Position numbers and translations under genes: made by a program. A stretch of 64,000 nucleotides of DNA, from positions 84,317,789 to 84,381,788 of the forward strand of contig CM053271.1 in NCBI GenBank assembly GCA_028583415.1. Reading direction: 5' to 3'. Of the stretch, positions 11,973 to 23,321 are shown one piece after another. Within the stretch, counting starts at the first letter, position 1; each line of letters begins with the position of its first letter. The notes below the pieces were generated by a model. That model made no database searches. It had not been told where the DNA came from and saw nothing but the letters and a program-made list of their open reading frames with translations. Origin of the DNA: Protea cynaroides. Its lineage: Eukaryota; Streptophyta; Magnoliopsida; Proteales; Proteaceae.

Positions 11973-12390
11973 TTGGAGAGATGGTGTAGTACTCTTGTGT
12001 GAGAAAAATCACTTCTACAAGCACTGGTCGGATTGTAGCAACTCACCAAGTCAGAAAGAAATCACCACTGGAGAGAAAAGGAGAAGGAAAAGTGAAAATG
12101 ACTCAACATCCCGACTAAAAAAAAAAACAAAGAGAAGCAATTTAGGGTATATCGGTCGACGATTTTGGGCTATACCGGTCGACTGGTACCCCCTAGGGTA
12201 TGCCACTGGTACCTCTCGATTAGCGGATGGATTTTGTCTGCCTAACCATATCGATCGCACCACACTCTACATGTCGCGATCGGTATGTTGCGACTGGATA
12301 AAAAAAAATCTTGGAAAAAGTTAAATTGTGATTTAATTGCTTTCATTGAGGTTTTTGCCTCACAATTATTGTTTTGGATGAATGCTATGG
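11973..12390 (+). promoter_or_regulatory. B leader with GGTCG array, probable antisense promoter region
   Basis: About 12130-12310 carries TATCGGTCGACGA, TACCGGTCGACTGGTACC, ATCGATCGCACCAC and GCGATCGGTATG, the same ACCGGTCGAC variant found in the B LTRs. It lies just upstream, in antisense direction, of the aORF donor site. Gag should start near 12390 but does not. Confidence 0.5.
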
Positions 12391-13376
12391 ACCTTGCCCA
12401 GTTCACATTAATGGACGTGCCCAGTTCACATTAATGGGAAAAACCTGGAAGCAAATCTAGTTCAACTCGAGATGGCAGACTTTGATGTCATCTTGGGAAT
12501 GGATTGGTTAGGCCATCATTCAGCTAGTTTATTATGTGCCAAAAAGAAGCTTGCTTTCAAGGATGATAATGGGAAGGAGTTTAGCTTCACCGGAATTAAG
12601 TTACCTAGGAAGCAAAAGCTGATCCTCTCTGCTCTAAAAGCTAAGAGATGCCTAGAGAAGGGAGGAGTCAGATACTTAGTGTCTATGGTCGATATCGCAG
12701 TAAAGATGCTAAAGATGGAAGATCTAGAGGTAGTATGAGTGTTTCCAGATGTATTTCCAGAAGATCTACCCGGACTACCTCCAGACAGGGCTACAGAGTT
12801 CGTGATAGACCTTATGCCAGGGTCGGTGCCAGTATCTAAAGCATCATACAGGATGACCCCTACAGAGTTAAAAGAGTTGAAGACCCAGTTACAAGAATTG
12901 CTAAACAAGGGCATCATACAGCCAAGTATATCACCATGCGGAGCGCCTATCTTGTTCGTAAAGAAAAAGGATGGTAATGTACGACTACGTATCGACTACT
13001 GAGAGTTGAACAAGTTAACTATCAAGAACAGATATCCTTTGCCTAGGATTGATGACCTATTCGATCAGTTGCAGGGTGCGAAGGTTTTCTCAAAGATCAA
13101 TCTTAGATTAGGGTATCATCAACTGAAGATCAAGGCAGGAGATATTCCGAAGACTGCTTTCAAGACAAGGTATGGGCATTATGAGTTCCTCGTGATGTCA
13201 TTTGGGTTGACCAATGCCCCAGCGTCATTCATGGAACTGATGAACCAAGTGTTTCATGACATGTTGGACACTTCGGTTATCGTATTCATTGATGACATAC
13301 TGGTCTACTCAAAAGACGAGGAGACTCACACAACACACTTGAGAGCAGTCCTACAACAGTTGAGAAGATAAAAGCT
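12391..13376 (+). pseudogene. Element B pol 5' part: protease end, reverse transcriptase
   Basis: The protease C-terminal part (MADFDVILGMDWLGHHSA, 12472) leads through a linker to RT: FPDVFPEDLPGLPPDR (12739), KKKDGNVRLRIDY, then ELNKLTIKNRYPLPRID, MSFGLTNAPASFMEL and the catalytic box FIDDILVYS (13006-13371). The protease active-site region and all of gag are missing. TGA stops lie at 12736-12738 and 13001-13003. RT is cut at 13377-13381 by the solo LTR and resumes at 15842. The FIDD catalytic pair is intact. Confidence 0.9.
12396..12437 (+). repeat. 23-bp tandem duplication at the gag-deletion junction
   Basis: GCCCAGTTCACATTAATGG occurs at 12396-12414 and 12419-12437. It sits where gag sequence is missing and protease begins, so it may be a scar of the deletion event. 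Confidence 0.8.
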
Positions 13377-14109
13377 CTACGTGTAAGACCCGTATCGTAC
13401 TAACTGGTCTTACCACCTTGTATCAGGTCTTCCTATCATGGTCGGGCCAAGCGGACCAAGTGCATGAAGAAACCACAAGGCTAGGTATGAAATTGAACTC
13501 AAAATCATCTATTTAGGAGTGTGTGGTCGACCACACCTCAGAATAATGCGACCACTGGAGTCCAGGACGTGTGGTCGCAGTTTTTGACTGTGTGGTCGAC
13601 GGGTTCTGCGACCACACCTGCAACCAGACGAATTCAGACAGACTCTGTGATTAGGAAACCTTCCTAAAATGAAGGGGGTTCTTTCCTAATCTAAGTAAGA
13701 CTCTATAATGAGGGTTTTCCTCTATATATATGATGTCCCTTAGCCTCTTTCTTCCTTTTAGAACTCAAACTGAAAGAGAGAGAAAGAGAAGAGGAGGAAG
13801 AGAAGGAGAATCGAAGAGGAAGACTAAGAGAAGGAAATTCAGAGAGAACTCTGAATCTTCAACAAGTATAAGGTATGAACCATCCCTCACATCTGTTGAA
13901 TACCTAGAATAGATCATGGAGGAGATAATGTTTCAAAGTGAGACCCCAATCATTAAACCAGGAACAAATTCTAAGAGATCCATGGAGGGAATCTATTAGG
14001 ATGATGGATTGTGTAAAATATGAATTTTAAGCCATAAAACAATCATAGGAAGGATCATGATGATAAGCCAAGGAATTAAAACATAAAGGAATTGAGTTGG
14101 GAGTGAAAA

Positions 14110-14530
14110 GTCGACCATCACATGTGTTGTCACAAGACGAGACACACATAATCGACCACACACCCTCGGGAAAATTCCAGAGAGGGTGTGGTCGCATGTG
14201 TGGTCGCATGATATGCGACCACACGAGACCTACATAATTGACCACACACCCTCGGGAAAGTTCCAGGGAGGGTGTGGCCGCATGTATGGTCGCATGGTAT
14301 GTGACCACACATAGCGACACACACCCTCGGGAAAGTCTCAGGGAGAGTGAGGTCGCATGTATGGTCGCATGATATGCGACCACACATAGTGACCACACGC
14401 CCTCGGGGAAAATTCAGGGAGGGTGTGGTCGCATGTATGGTCGCATGATATGTGACCACACCTTGCGACCACGCACCTTGTGGTCGCAGAAACTGAGACC
14501 ATAGGTGTAGCCGCACTTGCGACCACTCAG
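14110..14530 (+). repeat. Tandem array of ~76-bp units with GTGGTCGCAT palindromes
   Basis: The phrase CCCTCGGGAAA recurs at about 14163, 14249, 14324 and 14400 (spacing 86, 75, 76). Each unit holds a strong inverted repeat: GTGGTCGCAT, a GAT or GGT loop, then ATGCGACCAC or ATGTGACCAC. Such units could form hairpins in RNA or bind a dimeric factor (inference). Unit similarity and spacing do not suit CRISPR. Confidence 0.85.
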
Positions 14531-15425
14531 CTTCTGAAAGTTTGAATTAATAGAAATAAATATTAATTTAAAATCTATAAATTTATTAGGTTTCCAAGTG
14601 GTCTAAAAGTGATTTACAAAGCTTTGACGAGGAACAACCATCGATCAAAGATGAGGGAACAAGACCTAAATTAATTGGCTGATAATAAACTGTTTTACTT
14701 ATTGAGTCCAATGCCATGAATGATTCCATGCTTGTACGCTTGTAATGTGCATTTCACATGTCATCCAATATTCCTGTTATTATTGTTCACACATATTTAA
14801 TTCTGCATATTTATAACATGATGATGATGATGATACTAGAAATAGGCATGTAAATGTATGTGTGTGGTTAGTGTGCCTGATGCGAGTGGAGCATCAGGGG
14901 GAGGATGTGACACTGTGGTTCATCCTGATCATCAGACTCTAACTCTATCTCTACTCAAGTCTTGCCCACTAATATCATCGTATCGCCATTACCTTAGTAG
15001 AACTATTACGTCGTAGGGCATCAGGGGAGGTGGTCTCGGACCGTGTAGTCTCTGACTCTGCTAGGGTGCCTTAGCTCTATCTCTATGGATGTATTGAGGG
15101 ATGCTAGGGTGAGGTCTTAGATACACTGTTTGACATTAGGATTGGTTAGTTACGAGCCCAGTTTGCAAGCCCTCGCCAATAGGGGATTACGTGTTGGTAT
15201 GGGTAAGGCATCAAGGGAAGTGTTATGCGGTGTTTGATCCATTGGGCGGCTTCACACACTCATGTATAGAGGTGCAGCAGCCCCCAATCCTTTCTATTGC
15301 ACATTGCAAACTTATAAATCAGACCAAAGATATGAATTGAATACATGCATATGTTTGTTGCATTGTTTTGTTTGCTCACTGAGCCATGATGTGTGCTCAC
15401 TGAGCCATGACGTCGAATATTTTAG

Positions 15426-15558
15426 TTGATGATGCAGGTCCTACCATGGAAGATTATATGAATGCACCAATGTACGGGCATGTTGCTGTGATGGATGTGG
15501 AAGCTATGGTTGAGACGATGATTCGTTGTGCGAGTGCAACTCATGTGTTTTCAGTTAG
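15426..15558 (+). other. Conserved LTR 3' exon in the solo LTR
   Basis: Opens after TATTTTAG with VDDAGPTMEDYMNAPMYG and continues HVAVMDVEAMVE. One base is lost relative to element C just after this, shifting the frame through the Cys motif; length is 133 instead of 134. Confidence 0.55.
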
Positions 15559-15841
15559 ATTTAGTTGTTGGTTTATCGGAACATGTAATTGATTTATTTA
15601 TTTTATTTTATGTCTTTAGTCATTTGGAAATAATTGGATTATAATTATGTTATCACTATTAGATACTCAGTTAATTAATATTAAAGACTTCCGCTATTGT
15701 TTATTTACTCTGATTATGGTTATAATTGTATCTGGTTTAATCAAATGGACATGGCCTATACGAGATCCTGGTTGAACCGTTGGATCATAGACAGTTCATT
15801 ACACCATTCTGATTGATTCAAAATTAGGGTGTGACACTACG

Positions 15842-18130
15842 CCAAGTTCAAGAAGTGTGAATTTTAGCTAAAAGAAGTGGCCTTCTTGGGTCATGTAGTA
15901 TCTGTAGACGACATCAAAGTAGATCCAAGCAAGATTGCAGCTATAGTAGGATGGGAAGTTAGTTGTAGAGATTTGTAGCTTCCTTGGATTGGCTGGTTAC
16001 TATAGAAGATTTGTGGAAGACTACTCAAAGTTGTCGTACTACTTATCAGACTAACCAAGAAAGGAGAAAAGTTCATATGGACAGACGAGTGTGAGAAGTG
16101 CTTTCAGACTCTGAAGTCAAGATTTGTCTCTGCACCTATCTTGGCCATCCCAGCACCAGGTTTACCGTTTACTCTATATACGGATGCATCAGGGTTGAGA
16201 CTTGGATGTATATTGATGCAAGGAGAACAGGTGATTGTCTACGCATCAATACAGTTGAAAGAGCATGAGAAAAACTATCATACGCATGATCTGGAATTAA
16301 CAGCGATCATTTATGCAATCAAGGCTTGGAGGCACTACCTTATAGTGAAAAGTTTCAAATCAAGTCAGACCACAAGAGTTTGACTTACCTTTTCACTCAG
16401 AAGGACCTAAATATGAGATAGAGGAGATGAAGATTATGATTGTGACATCCAGTACCATCTGGGTAAGGCAAACGTTCTGGCAAACACCCTAAGCAGAAAG
16501 TGGGCATCGAAACCTGAGGTAGGACCTAGTACAAATGTTGTATTGTGTGCTGTAGCCTCAGGCTCGATAGAGAATGAAGAAGAACATATATTAGAGACTG
16601 TAGAAAATCCAGTGGAATAGGGGTTGATTCGTAAGTTCACATTGATGTTCGCAGCCTTGAAGATCTCATCAAATCTGATAGATGAAGTAAAAGTAGCAAT
16701 CCTATAGGATCCACATCTCAAGACTGTACAAGAAGATCTAGAAAGGGGTAAAAGCAACCCTGATTTCACCTTGGATTCAAACAAGGTACTTAGGTATCGT
16801 AGACGATTATGTATACCTGAGAGTAAGAACTCAAATATTAGAGACATAATTATGACAGAAGCTCATTATACTCCATATTCGGTACATCCAAGAAGCACCA
16901 AGATGTACCATGATTTAAGAAGATTATATTGGTGGAGGTGTATGAAAGCGGATGTAGCTCAATTCATATTCTAATGTCTAAATTACCAGCAAGTGAAAGC
17001 AAAAAGACAGAGGCCTGTAGGTTTGCTACAACCACTATCGGAGCCAGCATGGAAGTGGGATTGTATCACAATGGATTTCGTCACTGGCCTACCCCCCGTA
17101 TGGGTGATAGTTGATTGGCTTACCAAGACAGCTCGCTTCATCACTGTTAGACCTCAGTACACCATGTACAAACTAGCCAAGCTATTTGTAGATAATATAG
17201 TCAGACTTCACGACGTCCCAGAAAGTATAGTATCTAACAGAGATCTTCGTTTTACAATAAAGTTCTGGAAAGGATTACAGAAAGCCATGGGGACCAAGTT
17301 AAGTTTGGTACAACTTTTCACCCTCAGACAGATGGGCAGTCAGAGAGAACAATTCAAATCTTGGAGGATATGCTTCGAGCGTGTGCCCTAGATTTCAAAG
17401 GAGCTTGGGACGAGAAGCTATCGCTCATCGAGTTTACTTATAACAATAGTTACCAGGCTACAATCCAGATGGCTCCATCTGAGAAACTCTATGGGAAGAA
17501 ATATCGTACACCTCTGTTATGGAATGAGGTGGGAGAGAAAAAGATTGTAAGACCAGAGTTCGTAGAAGAAACTTATCAAATGATTGATCAAATTAAGGAA
17601 AGAGTGAAGACAGCTCAAGTTCGACAAAAGCACTATGCAGATAATCGACGTCGAGATCTGGAGTTTGCAGTGGGTGATAAGGTATTTTTGAAGATATCAC
17701 AGGTGTGAGGTCTGAAAAGGTTCGGTAAGAAGGGGAAGCTATGCCCCAGGTATGTAGGACCATACGAGATATTGACCAGATGTGGCAATGTGGCGTATCA
17801 ACTAGCTCTACCACCATCCATGTCAAGTGTTCGTGATATGTTCCATGTTTCTTTACTGAAGAAGCATGTCAGGGATCCATCGTACATCTTGACAGCAGAC
17901 CCACCAGACTTGATAGAGGATTTAACCTTTGAGGTGGTACCGGTGATACTCACAAGCCAAAAGGTACAACACCTCTAAAGCAACGATATCCATTACGTGA
18001 AAGTGCATTGGAAAAGCCAAGATGTCGAAGAAATCATTTGGGAGGAGGAGAACGCAACGCGAAAGGAGTACCCTAACCTTGTCGATGAACAAGGTATGTA
18101 CAAATTTTTAGGCCAAAATTTCTTTTAAAG
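15842..18130 (+). pseudogene. Element B pol 3' part: RT end, RNase H, integrase, chromodomain
   Basis: Continues RT directly after the solo LTR (EVAFLGHVVSV), then RNase H (LYTDASGLRLGCILMQGE, HDLELTAIIYAIKAWRHYL, 16141-16383), integrase zinc finger (HPRSTKMYHDLRRLYWW, 16771-16980), core (MDFVTGLPP, 16993-17391) and C-terminal barrel (17361-17708, 17772-17978). The chromodomain ends with VEEIIWEEENATRKEYP. Several stops, a frame change at 16350-16440, and a short in-frame loss after GLPP remove function. Domain order and the chromodomain mark it as a Tekay-like chromovirus. Confidence 0.9.
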
Positions 18131-18185
18131 GTGGGGACCTACATGCAAATTTTAGAGACAAAATTTCTTTTAAGGGTGGGGGAGT
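18101..18185 (+). repeat. Duplicated polypurine tract region of B
   Basis: The segment CAAATTTTTAGGCCAAAATT...AAAGGTGGGGA (18101-18137) is repeated with period 45 as CAAATTTTAGAGACAAAATT...AAGGGTGGGGGAGT (18146-18185). The second copy abuts the 3' LTR and is the expected plus-strand primer; the first is a spare. Confidence 0.8.
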
Positions 18186-18954
18186 TGTAAGACCCGCACT
18201 CCATGAACTCGATCTAAACCTCTATTTCATGTCGTAACAGGTCTTCCAATCATCATCGGATCAGACGGGACGAGTGGATGACAATCAGGTACGAAAATGG
18301 ACCAAAACAGAGATAATTTTTATACCGATCTCATGGTATTGATCTATGGTATTAGTTAATCGGTATGTCTGCGCAAGCAAACTAGTTAGATCCGAAAATA
18401 GATCTCTATGGGTCCCGCTTGCCAAATCTCAATCCTAGAGACTTTCCTAACGTAGAGGAACCTCCTAAACCCCATCCTTATATATTTAAGGACTCCTAAA
18501 CCTCCTTAAACCTCTTTGGTTGATTCTCACAAACCCTAGAAAGGAGAATGAAATTTGAAGAGGAGAGAAAGCTAAAAAAGGTGGAAGAGGAGCTGCCGCT
18601 GGACGAACACCATAGTTGAGAACCAACGGTAAGTGCTTGAACTACTCTCTATGTTAAGCATTATGGATGACTGATCATGACTGATCAATACCATGCAAGG
18701 CTAGGTATTGATCATAATCCCTAAATTCCTGTCAAACCCTAATTCGGTTGATAAACCCTAGATTTGAATTCTAAACTAAGATTACTTAGAATGTAGGCTT
18801 TGAATGACAGATAAAAACAATCCTAAAATGTTGCTCAACCCTAGAAGGCATAAGAGGAACCCTAGAAGCCATAATGGGTGATCGACAGGAGACGAACACC
18901 AAGTTGATGGTCTATCGGAGGTATAACGGTCGATCATACAGATCGCACCATATG
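18186..18954 (+). repeat. Element B 3' LTR, first part
   Basis: Starts TGTAAGACCCGCACTCC and matches 5591 onward. It contains the TATA-like region (about 18480), purine-rich exon 1 and donor GTAAGTGC at 18629. It is cut by element E inside the second GGTCG array, at ATATG (18950-18954). It resumes at 28551. Confidence 0.93.
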
Positions 18955-21364
18955 TGTCACACCCCAATTTCGCACTATTCAGAATGGTGTGATGAACCGT
19001 CAATAAACCAATGGTTCAACCAGGATCTCGAGTAGGCTATATCCGTGTTATCTAAACCTCATACATCTACATTCATAATCAAAGTAAATACACAATAGCG
19101 AAAGTCTTATAGTAAATGAACTAAGAATCTACCTGTGATAACCATAAATAAATATCAAATTATTGTTAAATCAACTGAGACATAATTAAATAAATATCAA
19201 TTACATGTCTTTAATAAAAATTAAACAAAATCTAATCGAATACGCATGAGTTGCACTCGCATGAGGAGTCATGCATATCCACTAAGTCTTCAGCTTCTAT
19301 TGTCGCCACATGCCCGTACACAGGAGCGTTCATATAATCTTCAACGGTGGTACCTGCATCATCAACTAAAAGTATTCGAATTCGAAAGGGTGAGCACAAT
19401 CACGGCTCAGTGAGCAAACAAAACAATGCAACAAGCATATGCATACATTCAATTCATATATGTGGTCTAGTATGTAAGTTTGCAATATGCTATAGAAAGG
19501 ATAGGTGGCCGCCGCACCTCCATACACGAGTGTGTGGAAATGCCCAATGAAAATGGCACTGTCGCCCCACATGCACCCACCATGGGCAATATACACCCAA
19601 TGAAAATGACATTGCTGTACCGATTGCCCATACCAACACGTAAGCCGCTATTGGCGAGGGCTTGCAAACTGGGCTTGCAACTAATCAACCCTAATGTCAA
19701 ACAATATATCCAAGGCCTTACCCCAGCATCCCTCAATACATCCATAGAGATAGAGCTAGGGTTTGGTGACCAGGCTGAACCACAATGCCATGTCCCCTCC
19801 CCCCCTGATGCCCCTACGACATATTAGTTCCGCTAAGGTAATGGCGATACGATGATGTTAGTGGACAAGACTTGAGTAGAGATAGAGCTAGAGTCTGGTG
19901 ACCAGGCTGAACCACAATGTCACATCCTCCCCCTAATGCTCTACACGCATCAAGTACACTAACACTTGCTTAGTGGACATGACTTAAATAGACCATGGCA
20001 CAATATACCCTGATGAGAACAGCATCAAAGTACTGGTTGACACCAACCCTACCCGCACCATGTACACCAGCCAAACACAAATATTCACATGCCTATTCCT
20101 ACCATCATCAACATCATCATGTTATAATCAATAAATTTAAATATGCATGAACAGTAATAATAGAAATATTGGATGACATGTTGAATGCACATTACAAGCA
20201 TACACGCATATCACAATCATGGTATTGGACTCAAAAAATAAAAACAGTTTGTTATTAACCAATTAGTTTAGGTCTTGTTCCCTCACCTTTGCTTGTTTAT
20301 AGATCCTCTTTCAAGCCTTAAGAATCACTTTTATATCAATATTATATTACTAGAAGACCTAACAAAGTCGATAGAATTTAATTAGAGTTTATACTATTTT
20401 TTTACAATTTGCTGTTAACTGGGGGTAGCAGGACGGGTAGGAGTTTTCTGCGACCCCCAGGTAGGGTCGATGCCTAGGGTCGGATATTCCATCGACCCTA
20501 GGTGCTACCCCTCCTTTCCTGAACTTCTCGAATGCTGGGGGTCGATGCTAGGGTCGGAGGTTCCATCGACCCTAGGTGCGACCCCCCATGGTTTGAGTCG
20601 AAAATATCAAATTTCATCCATTCATTCATGTTTGGGATCCTATGGCTTGCTTCTACAATCCATTCCACACGTTCTATGGTTTAGAACTATTATTTATTCA
20701 CCTACATGGTTTCAATGATCTCCTCCATGGTTTCTATTGAAACCTAACCATGGATGGATGGTATTAGGGTTTCTCCTAACCTAACTTCATCATAATCTAT
20801 TCTAAGCTTTCAATTCAGATGGGGATTAAAGTTCATACCTTTTGTAGTCTAAGTTTCCAAGATATCTCTGAACTTCTTCTTCTTCCTTAGCCTTTTCTTC
20901 AAGTTTTCCTTCTCTTCTCTTTCTCTCAATCCAATTAGGGTTGTAAAAGGAGTGAAAGAGGCTTAGGGAAATCGTATTTATAGAGTAAAACCTCCCAAAA
21001 TAAGTCCCATTGAGTTTAGGAAAGGTTCCAATTGAAATTAGGAATGTTTCCTAATTTTTGGTTCGTGCTGTTTTTACCGATTATCGGGGGTCGATCGGGG
21101 GGTCGATGGGGGGGTCGGACAATCCGAGACCCCTGCGACCCCTGGTTACGAGTCGATGGTGGGGGTCGATGGGGGGGGGGGGGGTCGGACCTGCCTGTTT
21201 AGGCATGCGACCCTACCCTCATTTTGACTATTTTTTGAGTAAAATTTCATATTGGGTCTTGGGTTTCTTTACACACTTGGTCCACTTGGCTCGACCATGA
21301 TATGTAGACGGGTCACGACACGAAATGTAAGGTTAGACCGGGTTCATGGCATGCGGGTCTTACA
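18955..21364 (-). repeat. Element E 3' LTR
   Basis: It is 2410 bp, TGTCACACCCC to GGTCTTACA on the plus strand. In LTR sense: array 1 of G-rich GGGTCGATGG units (21070-21200, with a 14-G run at 21171-21184), TATA box ATTTATAGAG near 20975, purine-rich exon 1 with donor GTATGAAC at 20838, array 2 (20420-20600), CTCTATCTCTAT block, 3' exon. Confidence 0.95.
19232..19365 (-). other. Conserved LTR 3' exon in E 3' LTR
   Basis: It is 134 nt, opening after TTTTAG and fully open to TAG: VDDAGTTVEDYMNAPVYGHV, then an acidic middle and HDSSCECNSCVFD. Against element C many of the differences are third-position changes. The predicted intron to donor 20838 is about 1.47 kb. Confidence 0.65.
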
Positions 21365-22958
21365 ACTCCACCACTCTTAAAAGATATTTCGTCTTCGAAA
21401 TTTGAACGTACGGATCTTACAACTCCCCCCTCCTTAAAATAAATTTTGTCAAAATTTGAATTTAGGTGGGAATTCTATCTCCGCATTGCATCTTCTTCTT
21501 TCCATGCCATCTTCTCCACGTCTTGTCTTCGCCAGATTATCTTCATATAATAATTATCCTAATTTTTGAGATGTTGTACCTTCCAACTAGTGAACTTGGC
21601 TGGTACCACTTCAATAGTTAAATCTTCTATCTAATCCAGTGATTCCGTGGTCAATACATTTGATAGGGATCTCCAATGTACTTCTTCAATAGAGACACAC
21701 GAATTACATCATGCACACTAGACATGGATAGCGGTAACGCTAATTGATATGCAACTTTTCTACCCAAAGTTTATAAGATCCAACACATGTATAGAATATA
21801 ACTTCCCTTCTTGTCTAATCGTTTCAAACTACGCATAATTGATATTTCCAAAAACACTTTGTCACTTATGGTGAACTCAAGGTCTTGGTGTCTCTTCTGA
21901 CATCTTGAGCTGTCTTAGCCCTTTTTTTTATCTTGTCTGCCACTCGACAGTTTTCTGCCATAGACTTAGGTCTTAAAATTCTTCATTCACCAACTTCATT
22001 CCAAAATAGAGGGGTTTGACATTTCTACCGTACCATGCTGTATAGGTGAAATTTACATGGTAGGTTAATAGAAACTTCAATTCATGGTAACTTCTCAACT
22101 CAAGCTCCTTGAAATCAATTTTACAAGCTCGGAGCATATCTCTTAGGATCTATATAGTCCGCTCCGACTATCTGTCGGTTTAAGGTAAATGCAGTACTAA
22201 ACTTCAACTTTGTTCCCATTATTTTCTGTAGATTCTCCCAAAACTTCGGGATAAAGCATGAGACTTTGACCGACGCTAAGCTCTCATGCATACCATTCAA
22301 TCTGGCAATATTATCCACATATAGCTTAGTTAGCCGTTCCAAAGCATACCGAGGTCGTATAGCAATGGAATGAGCTATCTTCATAAAGCGATCAACAATC
22401 ACCTATACTGCGTCAATCGATCTAGGAGTCAGTGGCAAATCGGTGACATAGTTCATTGTAATACAGTTTCACTTCCAGACTGGCTTTGATAGTTATTGTT
22501 GTAGCCATGTTGGTTTTTGTCTTTCAGCTTTTACTTGTTGATAATTTCGTTACGAAAAAAATGCATTTATCTACAACTACTTCCATTCCCTTTCCACCAA
22601 AATAATCTCTTCATGTCATGATACATATTGGTACTCTAGTATGTCCTGAATATTGAGTACAATGGACTCTTATCATTATCCACTTCATAATATCCGAGTC
22701 TTTATCTTCAGGTATTCAGAATCCACCTCTGTATCTGAGTACCGTATCTGCATCCCAAGTAATTCAGGATTGGGTTTTTCTTTCTCTAAATCTCCTGACA
22801 TTATTCTTATATACAGATCTAACAAAATTGCTACTTTTACTTCATCCATTAATTCAGAGAAGATCTTTAATGTAATGCACGCAAGCGAGGAACTATTGCT
22901 CCATAAGTTCATCCATAAATTCTCGCTTAATTGGATCATCACGAGTTTCTATTATATG
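21365..22958 (-). pseudogene. Element E integrase and chromodomain remnants
   Basis: Only short islands remain open. The pre-integrase segment reads KIFSELMDEVKVAILLDLYI (22685-22942); an integrase core piece reads VDRFMKIAHSIAIRPRYALE and LYVDNIARLNGMHESL (22121-22402); the region 21365-21900 corresponds to the barrel and chromodomain but is full of stops. The zinc finger (about 22500-22600) is hardly recognisable. Protease lies immediately upstream at 22959, so RT and RNase H are deleted. Confidence 0.8.
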
Positions 22959-23220
22959 TTACTCTCCTTCCAAATCTGAATCTATTGCTGTGAAACATAA
23001 GGTAGCATTTATACTGGGTCCTTCCTTGGACTTCATAATTCCCATCGACGATCGTATAAGCAGTTTGTAGTCTAAAGATTTAAGGGGTATATTTAGCTTC
23101 TTTCCAAATGACACAGATATAAAAGGATGAGTAGCTCCATAATCAAAGAGCACTCTGGCAGGAATGCCATTACTAGGTACGATACTTGCGATTTGTTTTA
23201 ATTTAGTCTACATGCTCATG
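22959..23220 (-). pseudogene. Element E protease remnant
   Basis: The aspartic protease core reads LFDYGATHPFISVSFGKKLN, where most relatives have D-S-G at the catalytic triplet, so Ser has become Tyr. The protein would process Gag-Pol in virus-like particles. The downstream half (DFDVILGMDW) is lost in the same deletion that removed RT. Confidence 0.8.
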
Positions 23221-23321
23221 CAATGTAACATAAAATGACAGGTTTAGGTCATACCTGTGACCACATCAGACGATGCGACAGCATCCTTAGCTAAAATAGC
23301 GTAAACTCTTCCTTGCTGTAG

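Larger units (their letters stand above)
13382..15836 (+). repeat. Solo Tekay-type LTR (plus) in B reverse transcriptase
   Basis: It runs from TGTAAGACCC to GGGTGTGACA, 2455 bp, flanked by CTACG at 13377-13381 and 15837-15841. In order: GGTCG array 1 of the GTGTGGTCGACCACAC type (13520-13615), TATA CTATATATAT near 13722, purine-rich exon 1 with donor GTATGAAC at 13873, a tandem array 2 (14157-14470), the CTCTATCTCTAT block and the 3' exon. It is the same LTR subfamily as element C. Confidence 0.95.

Noticed and set aside
13730..13912. Arg/Glu-rich ORF in LTR exon 1 (also 34664-34855)
   Set aside because: Purine-rich exon 1 gives charged residues in any frame. The frame differs between LTR subfamilies, and in these copies the phase does not continue into the conserved 3' exon.
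14110..14530. CRISPR-like regular array
   Set aside because: Units are about 76 bp, the spacers are themselves repeats, the context is a plant LTR, and no cas genes exist.
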